DNA of 64,000 bases from Akebia trifoliata (GCA_017979445.1 CM030707.1:19396586-19460585); one strand, 5' to 3'. Counted from the stretch's first letter, positions 11,522 to 22,527 are shown. Numbers and translations: made by a program. The notes: generated by a model from the sequence alone, not told the origin.

Positions 11522-13081
11522 GTACGTTGGAAGAGATTTCAAATTAGCAGAATTGGTTAGTCTTACTAAGACATTTTATTGGTTTGAGAAGGAGAACAGT
11601 TTAGTTTGAGAATTACAAACAGGGTTTTGTTAGGGATAGATTAAAAACACAATTTATTGTGTTTCTATTCCATGACTCTTCATTCTGGTTAATTAGTGGA
11701 CGGACCATTGACGAGGATTTCTTTTGTTGCTTGGTGTTCTGGGTATGAGACAGCCTTGCAACATTATTTTGAAGACGGCTACAAAATATTTTACGTTACT
11801 GTAGGGTTTTTTCTGTATCCATGCTGGCAGATAGTATGCGTGGAATCCGTGTTTCGGGTAATGCCCCTGACCAGACTTGTTGCCGATCCATTCGGTGTGG
11901 TGACAATTTGTCTAGTTTCTCTCTTGGAACTTCTCGGCTTCCTTTGCATCCTCTATTTGATTTACTTCCGTTGTCATATCCGAAGTCAAGGCTTTGTTCA
12001 ACTCAATTATTTTAACAGGCCTTGGATCATACGAATCTCATTCATTTTGTTTGCTAATTGGTGGGGTTTTGGTGAGATTATCCGATTAAGTTTTTTGAAA
12101 AGTGGGGAAAGAGTGTTTCATGCTTTCAGTCTAAAATGGCAGGAGTCCATCTGCAAAATTTACATCATTTCAAATCTAGGGTTTGCAGAACCATGTCTGT
12201 TCCTCATCATCGTGTTTCTCCTTCATGCATCGTTGCAGAGGAGAGAGTTTGGGGCTTTAAGTCGGAAATGGAATCGAAAGATGGCTGTTTACATCCTTCT
12301 CTATTGCTTCCCAATGTTTGTCCTTCAACTCATTGTAGTCTTTACTGGACCCAAATTCAACTCCAAAAAGAGTTATTCATGGAAGATGCCGTCTTACTTT
12401 ACGAGCTCAGTCACCTATGCCAAGACCAAAGACAATGACAATATTGCCCTCTGCACTTACCCATTAATGAGTACAATCCTCCTTGGGCTGTTTGACACTC
12501 TCTTGACTACCTATTTATTGTGGCTTGGAAAGCAGATGGTGTCTTCGGTGATCAACAAGAGATTGAGAAGGAGAGTTATCCTTCTGATCTTCTCAGTCTC
12601 TTGTTTTTCCTCATTAAGGGTTCTTTTACTTGGTTTATCGGTTCAATCACAGCCAGAGCATGTTTTATTTGAAGTTCTAGTGTTCGCAGCCTTCCTTGTG
12701 TTATTATGTTGTGCTGGGTTGGGTATTTGCATGCTTGTGTACTATCCTATTGCAGATTCTTTAACTCTACGGGGACTTTCGGATTCAGAAACTGGAAGCC
12801 GACCCTTGGATGATCACAATGATACAGCTTCTCTTGTAGCTAACACCCCATCGAGCCTTATAGAGGCAAGTTCAATCACAAGCCCTGGGAGAAATTCTGA
12901 TGCTTCAATGAAGGGTGGATCGATCTCTTTTAGGACTATGTTGAAGGAGGAAGCTTCAATGGTTGTGTTTGAGGAACTGAGTCTCTTCTCACCTGGTGCT
13001 CATCGGATTGCATCTCCACCTGACTCTCCACCACCTCCGGGCCGACCCATGATTCCTCTTACACAAATTTACAAATCCTAG
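11521..13081 (+). CDS. Multi-pass plant membrane protein, function unknown (461 aa)
   Basis: The CDS is proposed as A at 11521 joined to 11697..13081. The open frame runs back to a stop at 11690 with no in-frame ATG near the front. Splicing 11522-11696 out (GTACGT..AATTAG) makes ATG GAC GGA from A|TG. The product has about seven or eight hydrophobic segments (near residues 31-50, 68-91, 111-128, 155-178, 196-217, 255-277, 292-315, 325-350). Positive clusters (RRRE, RLRRR) sit between segments. A hydrophilic Ser/Pro-rich C-terminal tail (361-461) ends in a PPDSPPPPGRP stretch. From memory it resembles plant-specific seven-helix proteins that lack an assigned function; I do not assign a name. 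The next in-frame Met (residue 56) would lose the first helix, so an internal start is less likely. Confidence 0.8.
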
Positions 13082-13703
13082 GAAGCGTTGAAGCAAGAGG
13101 GCTGCTGATTAAAAATTAGTTTTGTGGTAAAGTTTATATGTAAAGGGGATAGTTAATAACGATTGAATGTTCATAGAAGCTATATTTTCCTCAAAATTTT
13201 TCTTTTGACGAGAGATATGGGTTCTTCTTTTCTGCCTTTCTTTAGTTAATGATGTAATCTTACTCTTTGCAGTTTAAGGGTCTTTTTTTGGTTTTTTTTT
13301 TCATATTTCAGGCAAGAGCCGAGCCTGTTTTTCTTGGTAAAATGCATGCTGATAACACAAAACACCTTATAAATCTTATACCACGGATCCGGAAAAAGAA
13401 AAAGATCGTTCAGCAGTGGAAGAAGTCGACACATTTTAACTTTTTGAGAAGCATTCTTTTTCTGTGTGCTTGTTGGTTTCTACCAAGATAATATTGACTA
13501 GTTGAAAGCACACATTGTCTTGATATGATTTGGTTTTGTTTTGGGTGATATTGTTGAATGCTCAAACTCCATTTCGTGGGTTCAAATTAACTTTGCATGT
13601 TAAGTTGATCATAGTAACTACGTTTGGATTCAGTGGGGGCAGCTTTTTTTTTTTTTCAATGTCTTTAAAGTGAAGAATTGGGATTAAACGGACGATATTT
13701 TTG
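13082..13703 (+). other. 3' untranslated region and downstream spacer
   Basis: This follows the stop of the membrane-protein gene. T-rich tracts (13280-13310) precede a CAG, so a 3'-UTR intron is possible. There is no clear AATAAA; several AT-rich weak signals occur between 13140 and 13270. No second gene. Confidence 0.4.
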
Positions 13704-13798
13704 GAGAGCTGCTATTGACACCCTCAACTTTTACTTGTTACATCTCAATTAAAAATAAAGAAAATAAATAAAAGATGGGGTGCCAATAGAAGTTCTCT
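13704..13798. mobile_element. MITE, GAGAGCTGCTATTG family, 95 bp
   Basis: Left end GAGAGCTGCTATTGACACC; inverted right end (GGTGCCAATAGAAGTTCTCT). The interior is A-rich. It is the same family as 31775-31876 and the pair at 53086-53316. Confidence 0.65.
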
Positions 13799-13814
13799 GA
13801 AAATATATATATAT

Positions 13815-14195
13815 GGGAAATGTTCAGCACCCTAAGTTTTACCACACACTTTAACAAACGTTTTTTGTCCTACATGGGTTAGAAGTTTTGGAATGGGCTG
13901 ATTTTTGGTGAGAATGATCTCTATGATTAGAAGATCATCCTCCCCAAAAATCAGCCCATTATGAAATGTTTAGCCCCATGTTTACACGTTGAAAAATCGT
14001 GGACCGTCCATTTTTTGTAAACCATTTTTTATGGGGTTAGAAGTTTTGGAATGAGCTGATTTTTGGTGAGGATGATCTCTACGGTGAAGAGATCATCCTC
14101 ACCAAAAATCAGCCCATTCCAAAACTTCTAACCCATGTAAGACAAAACACGTTTGTTAAAATGTGTGGTAAAGCTTAGGGTGCTGAACGGGACCC
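13815..14195. mobile_element. Micron-like palindromic element A (381 bp) in TA repeats
   Basis: It begins GGGAAATGTTCAGCACCC and ends as the inverse of GGGTCCCGTTCAGCACCC. Inside are two long hairpins built on GGAATGGGCTGATTTTTGG and its complement, separated by a conserved spacer with GTGGACCGTCCATTTTTTG. TA dinucleotide repeats lie directly on both sides. Rice Micron MITEs are known to sit in (TA)n microsatellites. Non-coding. Confidence 0.7.
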
Positions 14196-14209
14196 ATATA
14201 TATATATAT

Positions 14210-15041
<832 letters not shown>

Positions 15042-15063
15042 ATATATATATATATATATATAT

Positions 15064-15444
15064 GGGTCCCGTTCAGCACCCTAAGTTTTACCACACACTT
15101 TAACAAACGTGTTTTGTCTTACATGGGTTAGAAGTTTTGGAATGGGCTGATTTTTGGTGAGGATGATCTCCTCACCATAGAGATCATCCTCACCAAAAAT
15201 CAGCTCATTCCAAAACTTCTAACCCCATCAGAAATGATTTACAAAAAATGGACGGTCCACGATTTTTCAACTTGTAAACATGGGGCTAAACATTTCGAAA
15301 TGGGCTGATTTTTGGGGAGGATGATCTTCTAATCATAGATATCATCCTCACCAAAAATCAGCCCATTCCAAAACTTCTAACCCATGTAGGACAAAAAACG
15401 TTTGTTAAAGTGTGTGGTAAAACTTAGGGTGCTGAACATTTCCC
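15064..15444. mobile_element. Micron-like palindromic element D (381 bp)
   Basis: Close to an inverted copy of element A: GGGTCCCGTTCAGCACCC on the left and the inverse of GGGAAATGTTCAGCACCC on the right. TA repeats precede it and a short ATATAT follows. Confidence 0.7.
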
Positions 15445-16040
15445 ATATATCCTCCCAACCTTTTAAACATAAAATTCAATGGTTGAAATTTATGAATATC
15501 TTAATAATGCAAATCTCGGAAATACTTATCTTGAGGATAAATCTTAATCATTGAATTTTTCATTTATAGGGATCATGTGTTTTTTTCATAAGTCATTCTT
15601 AGGAGTTGAGGGATCTTGACCTTGAAAGAAATTTTGCGTGCAATAAGAATAGTTAGAATGCCAATAGTAACTCTCTATTTTTAGGTTTATTCTCGAAAGT
15701 TTCAATTGGCAATATTTTTGTGTTTGAGGTTAAAAGGTAATGGGCTTTCAGGGAATAAAAGAAGGCTCTTATTTTGAAAAGGAAAAGTAATGTCTAATAA
15801 GATTTTGGAAATAGAACGAGGGTTGAAGAGAAAGGATTGATTGGATAAAATCGAATTTTGCTAAAAAGTCAGTTTCAATAATCCGTAAAAATGAAGAAAA
15901 ATAGCGGATGAAGATGTGGGGAGTTGTACATATAGATGAATGGAATGACCACCTATCTCTGTGGACTGAACATCCGTGTGGCACCCAAAAATATGATTGG
16001 TTGTCTATTGACGTATAACATAAAATTGAAAATTTTATTT
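15445..16040. other. AT-rich spacer, no gene seen
   Basis: Short open frames only, none with a recognisable domain. No clear repeat ends. Confidence 0.4.
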
Positions 16041-16864
16041 AAAGGACCTTTATGGAGGGATTTCTTTCTAAATAGTTCTTAAATTTTGAGTGATCTCTTG
16101 ATAATTCATTTACTAAATTTTTTTTTAAACTGTCTCTAGATCTCATCTCCCACATTTCTCATGATTGAAAGTCCTAACCATTCGAACTCATTGTTTTTAT
16201 CCAACAAAAAAAAATTTGACTTCTCAATTGAGTTTCAGAGATTCGATTTAGTTAAAAAGGATTTAAGAAGGAAAAAGTCATTTTCAAGGATTTTTCTTTT
16301 CAAATATTTTGACGATGTATGCAAAAAATTAAGATTTTTTCATTTTTTTTTCTTCTTAATTTTTGGATGAAAATCGACCACGAATGGTTCTTTTGGGTTG
16401 AAATCCTCTAAACAAGTCATTATCTCAAGTTTTTAGTTGATCTTTCCATACGTTTTAGTCGAAAAAACTCAAAATTTGAAAATGGGTGGGTTTTACTAGT
16501 TTCCAATTCACCACTTTTTATTTTAAAAGTGGTGAACTAGACAATAAATAAAAACGTCGAGTTCAACAATATATAAAATGTGGTGAATTCGATAGTAAAT
16601 AGTGGTCTGTTCAATCGTAAAAATTGTGAACTTGACAATAAATAAAAAGTGTTGAATTCGATAGTAAATAAAAGTGGTGAACTCGATAGTACATAGTGGT
16701 GAGTTCGACAAAAAAAATTGTAGATTCAACAGTAAATATAAAAGCGGTGAGTTCTCTAATGATGAAGGACCATTTATAAAAGAAAAGTTTACTAAATGTC
16801 CTGCCAAGCCATTGACAAAAATTTAGGGATTATTTAGAAAGAAATCCCTCTGTGAGGGTCCTTT
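16041..16864. mobile_element. Long-TIR element (MULE-like?), 824 bp, carrying a minisatellite
   Basis: The two ends are inverted copies over about 47 bp: AAAGGACC, then GAGGGATTTCTTTC and TAAATA, mirrored by GAAAGAAATCCCTC and GGTCCTTT. Terminal repeats this long suggest a Mutator-like non-autonomous element, but no clean 9-bp target duplication was found. The interior holds the tandem repeat at 16529-16752. No transposase. Confidence 0.55.
16529..16752. repeat. Minisatellite, about 30-36 bp unit
   Basis: Seven or so imperfect units of the type GTGGTGAAYTCGAYAGTAAAT plus an A-rich tail. It lies wholly inside the long-TIR element. The open frame on the minus strand here only reflects the repeat. 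Confidence 0.75.
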
Positions 16865-16990
16865 GAATAATTTTTCCTATAAAATTTGATGAAGTTAAAC
16901 AAAATATATTAAAAATGGACTTCTTTTTTCACCTTTGGGTGTTCAGTGACCATTCATTTTCGAAGTCTTACCTTCATTATTATTATTTTG

Positions 16991-17130
16991 AGTAATGCTG
17001 GGGTGACATTGGGATTTACTGCAATTCTCATATTTTTGGCATGGAGGTGCGCACCTAACTGTAGATACTTTTTACTCGTATCTCAAGGAAACACATCTAT
17101 GGCTATCACATTAACTCACTAAAAAACAAA
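16991..17130. mobile_element. MITE fragment, TGCTNNAGTGACC family, copy 4
   Basis: The left end GAGTAATGCTGGGGTGACATT and the inner block (GGAGGTGCGCACC..TTTTTACTCGTATCTC..CATCTATGG) match the copies at 46741 and 53949. The right end is missing. Confidence 0.55.
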
Positions 17131-17178
17131 GTCCCCCTCCCAAAAGGATTTTCCTAATTTTTAATCTAACCCACCAAT

Positions 17179-17863
17179 TAGGGGTGCTAATGGGTAGATT
17201 CCCGTTCGGTTCCTAAGGAACTTAGATCCATAATCATTATATTTATTTTGGTCTTGGTTCTTGTCGGTTCGGGGCCGATTCCAAAATTAATGGAATCAAA
17301 ATCGAAACCATCAAAAAACACAAGTACCCATTGGTTATGTTCTCATGATTGAATGAGAAAAAAAAATACTTTAAATCATTGTAAACTTTTTTCCTTTAAA
17401 AAAAATTAACGTATTTATCTCCAAAATTATTAACTTAGTTATAATTTGTTATACTAAATATATAAATTAAAGATTTTTTTTCTAAAAATAAAAATTTATC
17501 TTATTTAAAAGGAATAAATTTTTAGAAGATATAGCACATTTTAAGCTCAAATCAATAATTTTTATGAAAAATTGAAGAATTTTACATACAATGCATTAAT
17601 TTTAAACTAAAATAATACCTTCAATCATCTATAGTATAAAAAGAAATGAAAAAATAAATTCGGTTCCATTTCGTATCAGTTTGGTTTCATTTTATACACG
17701 GCTCTAATTGATTCCAATAAAAAGGGAATTGGAATCTGGGTTTTCGATTCCGATTCTTATTGATTTGATTCCATTTTAGACCCGGTTTTAATCGATTCTA
17801 ATAATAAGGGAATTAGGATTTTCGATTCTGATTCAATTAAATGGGTACCCATTTACATCCCTA
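17179..17863. mobile_element. Non-autonomous hAT element, 685 bp
   Basis: Left end TAGGGGTGCTAATGGGTA; inverted right end TAGGGATGTAAATGGGTA. The flanking 8-mers ccaccaat (17171-17178) and ccatcaat (17864-17871) differ at one base. The interior repeats GATTCCGATTC-like words on both arms and is otherwise AT-rich. No transposase. Confidence 0.75.
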
Positions 17864-18308
17864 CCATCAATTTTTATTTTTATTTTTTATATATGAGTGC
17901 AGTAGACCACCAATTCTAGAGGTCTGAGGTGTCATGTGGACCAACATCACAGTCTTATGCAACCTTTTCCATCTAGAGGTACTCCCAATCTCTACGTTTT
18001 TGTAAAAAGGGTTTAGCTTGAGGCTTGAGCTGATGGCAAGATGCTCCCTAGAGATTCTTTGAAAAACAAAGTTTTTCATTAACACGTGAAGAAACTTCTC
18101 ATCAATTACGACATTCTTCATGGGAAATCCACCACTTACTGCCCAAAGGGCAACAAAAATGGCTAAAACGACCAATCGAGTGTTTCGAAGGATCCTTCAT
18201 CGCGTGGTCAACAACTACACGCACAATGGCATACACATCAACCATTGGCTCTCTGGTCCTACGCATGCACAGATATGAATGTTAGAAGGGTAACGACCAA
18301 GGCACAAG

Positions 18309-18605
18309 CATGGTTTTAAAACTCGGTTTTGTGTCTCATCTCGTCCAAGCCCGATACTGAGTCGTCTCATATGAGTTTTCTAATACGTTTCAGATGTCTC
18401 ATTCAAAAAATAAAAAAATTGAATGTGAAGTATTAAATCTCGATAAAAAAAGTGACTTGTGAGTTGGTCTCGTTTAGTTTCGATACCGAGTTAACTTGGA
18501 CAATACTTGACATCCCACAACTCCTTCGGACCCTCCTGCTCGTCCTTCCCTTACAGAAGAGGCATTTTTCGCTTTTCTCGGATTTGGACGAGTTTTAAAA
18601 CCATG
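18309..18605. mobile_element. hAT-type MITE, 297 bp, intact 8-bp target duplication
   Basis: Perfect 17-bp terminal inverted repeats (CATGGTTTTAAAACTCG) are flanked by perfect 8-bp direct repeats ggcacaag (18301-18308 and 18606-18613). This is the cleanest and probably youngest insertion in the window. Non-coding. Confidence 0.85.
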
Positions 18606-18699
18606 GGCACAAGTCAGTCATCAAGTAATAAATTTGGAAATAAAAAATTAGCAATGGAAAGAAAAATAATCAGAAGTATAAAACATCTTATGTTCCACT

Positions 18700-18770
18700 C
18701 ATTCATGAGTCGCCACCTATTTTTATTGTCTAAAACCCAAAAAATTTGACTCCAAAGGTCGGATAAGGTG
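18700..18770 (+). repeat. Possible Gypsy LTR/leader remnant
   Basis: The phrase GAGTCGCCACCTATTTTTATTG, followed by GACTCCAAAGGTCGG, resembles a block common near plant Gypsy LTR ends. No second LTR or domain is seen, so this is tentative. Confidence 0.25.
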
Positions 18771-19040
18771 CAATTTGCAAATGGAAAATACATATTTGTG
18801 GAGGCGGAAGTCTTAATTAGACGATAACACTCCCATAAATACATATTTGTCTATTAAAGCGAATAAAGGATTAACCCGACTAACCCAATCAAAGCTTGTC
18901 AATCCAATCCCATAATCCAGATAAGCTACAAACGAAGTTTGGAGCAAACCATCATACGTGTATGTGCGGATGAGATTGGAGGATATTCCTAGAGATTCCC
19001 TAACAAATTGAATCCCTAGAAAACCTTCACCAATAATTCC

Positions 19041-19513
19041 CAGGGTTGGCATGATCCGAAATATATCCGATGTCCAAACCGGTCCGATCCATAAAAATAT
19101 GAAAAATTGGATTGGATTCGGATTGAAATCTTAGATCCGAAATAATTTCCAATCGGATTCAGATCTACCCCAATTTTATTTAAAAAAATCCCATCCGAAT
19201 ATAGTTCAATAAATTTTTTTTTATTCTTAATTTTATATAAATACATATAGATAAAACGTTTTTTTTTATTTCCCTCTATATTTGTAGTAGGAAAGTAAAT
19301 TTTTTAAAATTTTGAACTTTTAAAATTTTTAAACATTGATAATGTGAAAATAAGGCATGTGTTCGGATCAAACCGGATTTGTTTTGGATTAAGGATGAAA
19401 TGAAATAGATTGGATTCGATTCACATATTCATTAACTGTTCGGATATGATTAGGTACATCTTTAAAAAAAAAACAGATTGGATCGGAGTGGCATTGATCC
19501 ATTTCCAACCCTA
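19041..19513. mobile_element. hAT-like element, 473 bp, no clean target duplication
   Basis: Left end CAGGGTTGGCATGATCCGAA; inverted right end TAGGGTTGGAAATGGATCAA. The interior holds repeated GGATCGGA/CGGATT words like the other hAT copies. The flanks (ataattcc, aatcccgc) do not match well. Confidence 0.5.
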
Positions 19514-19571
19514 AATCCCGCTATAATAAAGTTCCTGGAGACATAAAAAATGAATAATGATGAATGCACGC

Positions 19572-20164
19572 TAGGGATGTCAATGGATACCCATTTACCC
19601 CGAATCGAACCGGAATCGAAATTGAGAATCCTGGTTCGAATTCCCTTTTCATTGGAATCGATTAGAGTTAGGTTTAATATGGAACCGAACCAATAGGAAC
19701 CATAACCATTAGGTTCTATCCAATAGGTACCAGAAGCTGATTTATTTTTATATTATTATACATGATTGAAGGGTTTCCTATGTTTTAAAATTAAAATATA
19801 TCATATCAAGTTCTTCAAATTTCATATAAATTAAATATTAGAACTTAAAATGGGTCATTTATTCTTAAATTATTACTTGTTAAAGAGATAAGTTTTATTT
19901 TTTTGTACATAAAACTCATTAAATCATTTATTTAGTGAAACAAATTATTATTAAGTTGATACTTCACAAATAATTTATTAATTTTTAGAAGGAATTTTTT
20001 TAATATGGTTTTGAAATGTTTTTTCCATTCGATTCTTGAGAACCAGAATCGATGGGTACCCGTGATTTTTGGTGATTCCACTTATTTTAAATTTAGAATC
20101 GGAACCAAAATAATATAGTGGTTCTGATTCTAATTTCATAAGAATAGACCTACTGACACCCCTA
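19572..20164. mobile_element. Non-autonomous hAT element, 593 bp
   Basis: Left end TAGGGATGTCAATGG; inverted right end TAGGGGTGTCAGTAGG. The flanking 8-mers atgcacgc (19564-19571) and atgcacac (20165-20172) match at 7 of 8. Interior rich in GGAATCGA/GGTTCCGA words. Non-coding. Confidence 0.75.
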
Positions 20165-20172
20165 ATGCACAC

Positions 20173-20305
20173 GGTCTTGGAATGCACATGACATGGCAAG
20201 GGCACAAAACTGCACATCTTTTTGCTATGTATCCCAATGAAAACAACCTATGGTTATGTGCCCTTGCCACGTCACGCGTATACCAAGACCGCGTGCATCC
20301 ATTAC
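20173..20305. repeat. Foldback repeat, GGCAAGGGCAC family
   Basis: ACATGGCAAGGGCACAAAAC on the left and GTGCCCTTGCCACGT on the right form a stem around ATGTATCCCAATGAAAACA. Related to 9548-9910. It lies just upstream of the kinase promoter. Confidence 0.6.
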
Positions 20306-20383
20306 GAGTCATAAAAAATATGCCTGTTCATATCACCCCTCTTTTCAAAACCACAACCACCACTAGATAGTAAATAATGAAGT

Positions 20384-20392
20384 CCACGTGGC
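20384..20392 (+). promoter_or_regulatory. G-box / ABRE-like CCACGTGGC
   Basis: A palindromic CACGTG core in an ABRE-like setting, about 80 bp upstream of the candidate TATA box and 550 bp upstream of the kinase start. G-box/ABRE sites bind bZIP factors, and MAPKKK17/18 relatives are known to respond to abscisic acid. A role here is inference. Confidence 0.5.
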
Positions 20393-20466
20393 AGTTTCTC
20401 ATGCTACCTCCTCCTATAACCCTCCCAAAAAACAGGTTGACCAACGGTCCTCTCCCTCCAATTATC

Positions 20467-20474
20467 TATTTAAA
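20467..20474 (+). promoter_or_regulatory. Candidate TATA box (TATTTAAA) of the kinase gene
   Basis: An AT-rich TATTTAAA follows a CT-rich run (CCTCTCCCTCC). Transcription would begin near 20495-20505, giving a leader of about 440 nt. Confidence 0.45.
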
Positions 20475-20577
20475 ATCAAATTTCTCTTCCACACAGTCAA
20501 GGAAACCACAGAAAAAAAAACTACTTTTAAGAGAGAAGTTCTTCTTCTTCGTCGTAGAGGGAGCGGTTTTCCGACTA

Positions 20578-20637
20578 ATGGGAAATCGCTCTTCTTGTAG
20601 GAAACACAACGCGAGCAACGACGAAGAAGATTCTTAA
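20578..20637 (+). CDS. Upstream ORF in the kinase leader (19 aa)
   Basis: ATG to TAA, 19 codons plus stop, all inside the presumed leader and 303 nt before the kinase ATG. The peptide starts MGNRSSC, which has the form of an N-myristoylation signal (Gly2, Ser6) next to a Cys that could be palmitoylated. The rest is charged and acidic (DEEDS end). It could simply reduce kinase translation, or be a short peptide gene or first exon. No homologue is recognised. Confidence 0.45.
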   Translation: MGNRSSCRKHNASNDEEDS

Positions 20638-20940
20638 CCATTTGCAGTTCAAATCCTCTGTTTCCTCTGTTTGTTTGTGTAGAAAATTCTCTGTTTTTTT
20701 TCTAATACAATATTTGTCTCTTTTAATCTCTTAATTTCAAGAGAATTTCATTTCGAGATAATTCAAACAGAGATTTCTCAACCCTTTAGCGAATATTTCT
20801 TTCTGTATTCAAATCCTCTATTCTTTTATTTATTTTTCCTTCTCTTTATAAGATTTATTCTGCAAAGGTCTAAAGAGGGGGAAGATAAATGAAATTGAAA
20901 AAAATAAAAATTGAATCTTTAAGCATTTGAAGCGAAGAAA

Positions 20941-21996
20941 ATGGCGGGAAAATGTTCAACTTCTCCTCAACAATGGGTGAAAGGCAACACAATTGGATCT
21001 GGGTCCTTTGGCATTGTAAACTTGGCCATGAACAAATCCACCGCAGAGCTCTTCGTCGCAAAATCTTCTGAATCTGTTGCTGGAATTCGATCCCTTGAAA
21101 ATGAGGCTGACATTCTAGAGAAGTTAAATTCACCCTACATTGTTCGATACTTAGGGAAAGATTTCTCAAATGGAGCAAACCTCTTCATGGAATTCATGGG
21201 TGGGGGGAACTTATCGGATTTAATGGAGAAGTTCGGTGGTTCTCTACATGAGTCAGTGATTCGTCTCTACACAAGAGAGATTCTCGAGGGATTGAAGTAT
21301 CTCCACAAGAATGGGATCGTACATTGTGACATCAAATGCAAGAATATGCTCTTGGGTTCATCTGGAAACATCAAATTGGGGGATTTTGGGTGTGCCCGAA
21401 GGCTAAATTTATCGAACAGAAATGATGATAGTATGAAATTTTCTTGGAAATCTATAAGTGGAACTCCATTGTGGATGGCGCCCGAAGTTTTGAGAAACGA
21501 AAGGTTGGACTTTGAATCCGATATTTGGTCGTTGGGATGTACCATCATCGAAATGGCTACCGGGAGAAACCCATGGGGTGATGAGGCTGCAAATCCGATG
21601 GCTACGATTTTCAAGATTGCATGCAGCAACTACACACCTCAGTTTCCTACAAAATTTTCCAAGGATGGGTTGGATTTTTTGGCTAAATGCATGCAAAGGG
21701 ACCCAAATATGAGATGGAGCAGTGAAGAACTACTAAAACATCCATTTGTTTCGATGAACTCTACATGCGGGTGTTTGAATGAGGATGCTAGATCACCCGC
21801 AAGTATCTTAGATATTGGATTGTATGAATCCAATTACGAGTCAGATGGATCAGAGGTTCAAATTATGGAAGAGCTTCCAACCAGAATTCCATTAGCAACG
21901 TGTTGTAGTAGCCAAAGAGATGGATTTACAAGATTGTGGGGGAGAGATAGCACCTTCGTGTCATCAGAAAATTGGATTAATGTGAGATCATGTTGA
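20941..21996 (+). CDS. MEKK-like MAP kinase kinase kinase (MAPKKK17-21 type), intronless, 351 aa
   Basis: A complete Ser/Thr kinase domain fills residues 12-270: glycine loop IGSGSFGIV (18-26), ATP-anchoring Lys41, likely helix-C Glu55, catalytic loop HCDIKCKN (128-135, Asp130, Asn135), DFG (148-150), and the GTPLWMAPE activation/P+1 segment (174-182). HCD in place of HRD and the absence of introns both fit the plant MEKK-like MAPKKK17-21 group, which phosphorylates MAPKKs in stress and abscisic-acid signalling. No regulatory N-terminal domain is present. The roughly 80-residue C-terminal tail is divergent and ends in Cys. The start ATG has a good context (GAAAATGGC). All catalytic residues are intact, so the kinase should be active. 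The exact orthologue within the group is uncertain. Confidence 0.92.
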   Translation: MAGKCSTSPQQWVKGNTIGSGSFGIVNLAMNKSTAELFVAKSSESVAGIRSLENEADILEKLNSPYIVRYLGKDFSNGANLFMEFMGGGNLSDLMEKFGGSLHESVIRLYTREILEGLKYLHKNGIVHCDIKCKNMLLGSSGNIKLGDFGCARRLNLSNRNDDSMKFSWKSISGTPLWMAPEVLRNERLDFESDIWSLGCTIIEMATGRNPWGDEAANPMATIFKIACSNYTPQFPTKFSKDGLDFLAKCMQRDPNMRWSSEELLKHPFVSMNSTCGCLNEDARSPASILDIGLYESNYESDGSEVQIMEELPTRIPLATCCSSQRDGFTRLWGRDSTFVSSENWINVRSC

Positions 21997-22021
21997 GTAC
22001 TTCAGTTGGATATAAGATTTA

Positions 22022-22527
22022 GGACAATGTAGACTGAGAACGATGGATTTGATTGTACATTATTCTGCAAAATAAGTAGGGAAAAATAGTTTTCTTTTCT
22101 TGATTTGTTTCCTTCTTTGGGTATGTTCTAGTTACTGTTGTTCTAATTATTCTAGAAATTAGAAAAAGGCAGAAACCATAACATTGATTCACAGACATCT
22201 AAAATATATTATTATTATTATTGGTAGGGAAAAAGTTGCATGGACTGAGGCCCACATTTGCCCCATGTGGACTGCCCCGAAAACACATTTTTTGACATAA
22301 GATCTTGAGTTTAAAAAAGGACGGTCATTGAACTCCTTCCTAGATTTAAAATTTAAATCCAACAGTGAAAAACTCTTTTTATTCAATTATGTTTTTGTTT
22401 TTTTATTTTTAGAGTTATGATAAGGTCCCAATAATTTCACTTTGGGACCTTAATTTCACCAAGATTATCAAAGTTTGAATACTAATTCATTAAAAATAAT
22501 AATAAATTATATTAAATCCCAAATTAA
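22022..22527. other. Kinase 3' region and spacer
   Basis: The likely 3' UTR runs to about 22080 (AAATAAG near 22069). After that come AT-rich sequence and a small inverted pair GGTCCCAATAATTTCAC / TTTGGGACC at 22423-22450. No gene. Confidence 0.4.

Noticed and set aside
12136..12438. 100-codon plus-strand frame
   Set aside because: An out-of-frame shadow of the membrane-protein gene.
21267..21833. Minus-strand frames of 64-120 codons
   Set aside because: Shadows of the kinase coding sequence.
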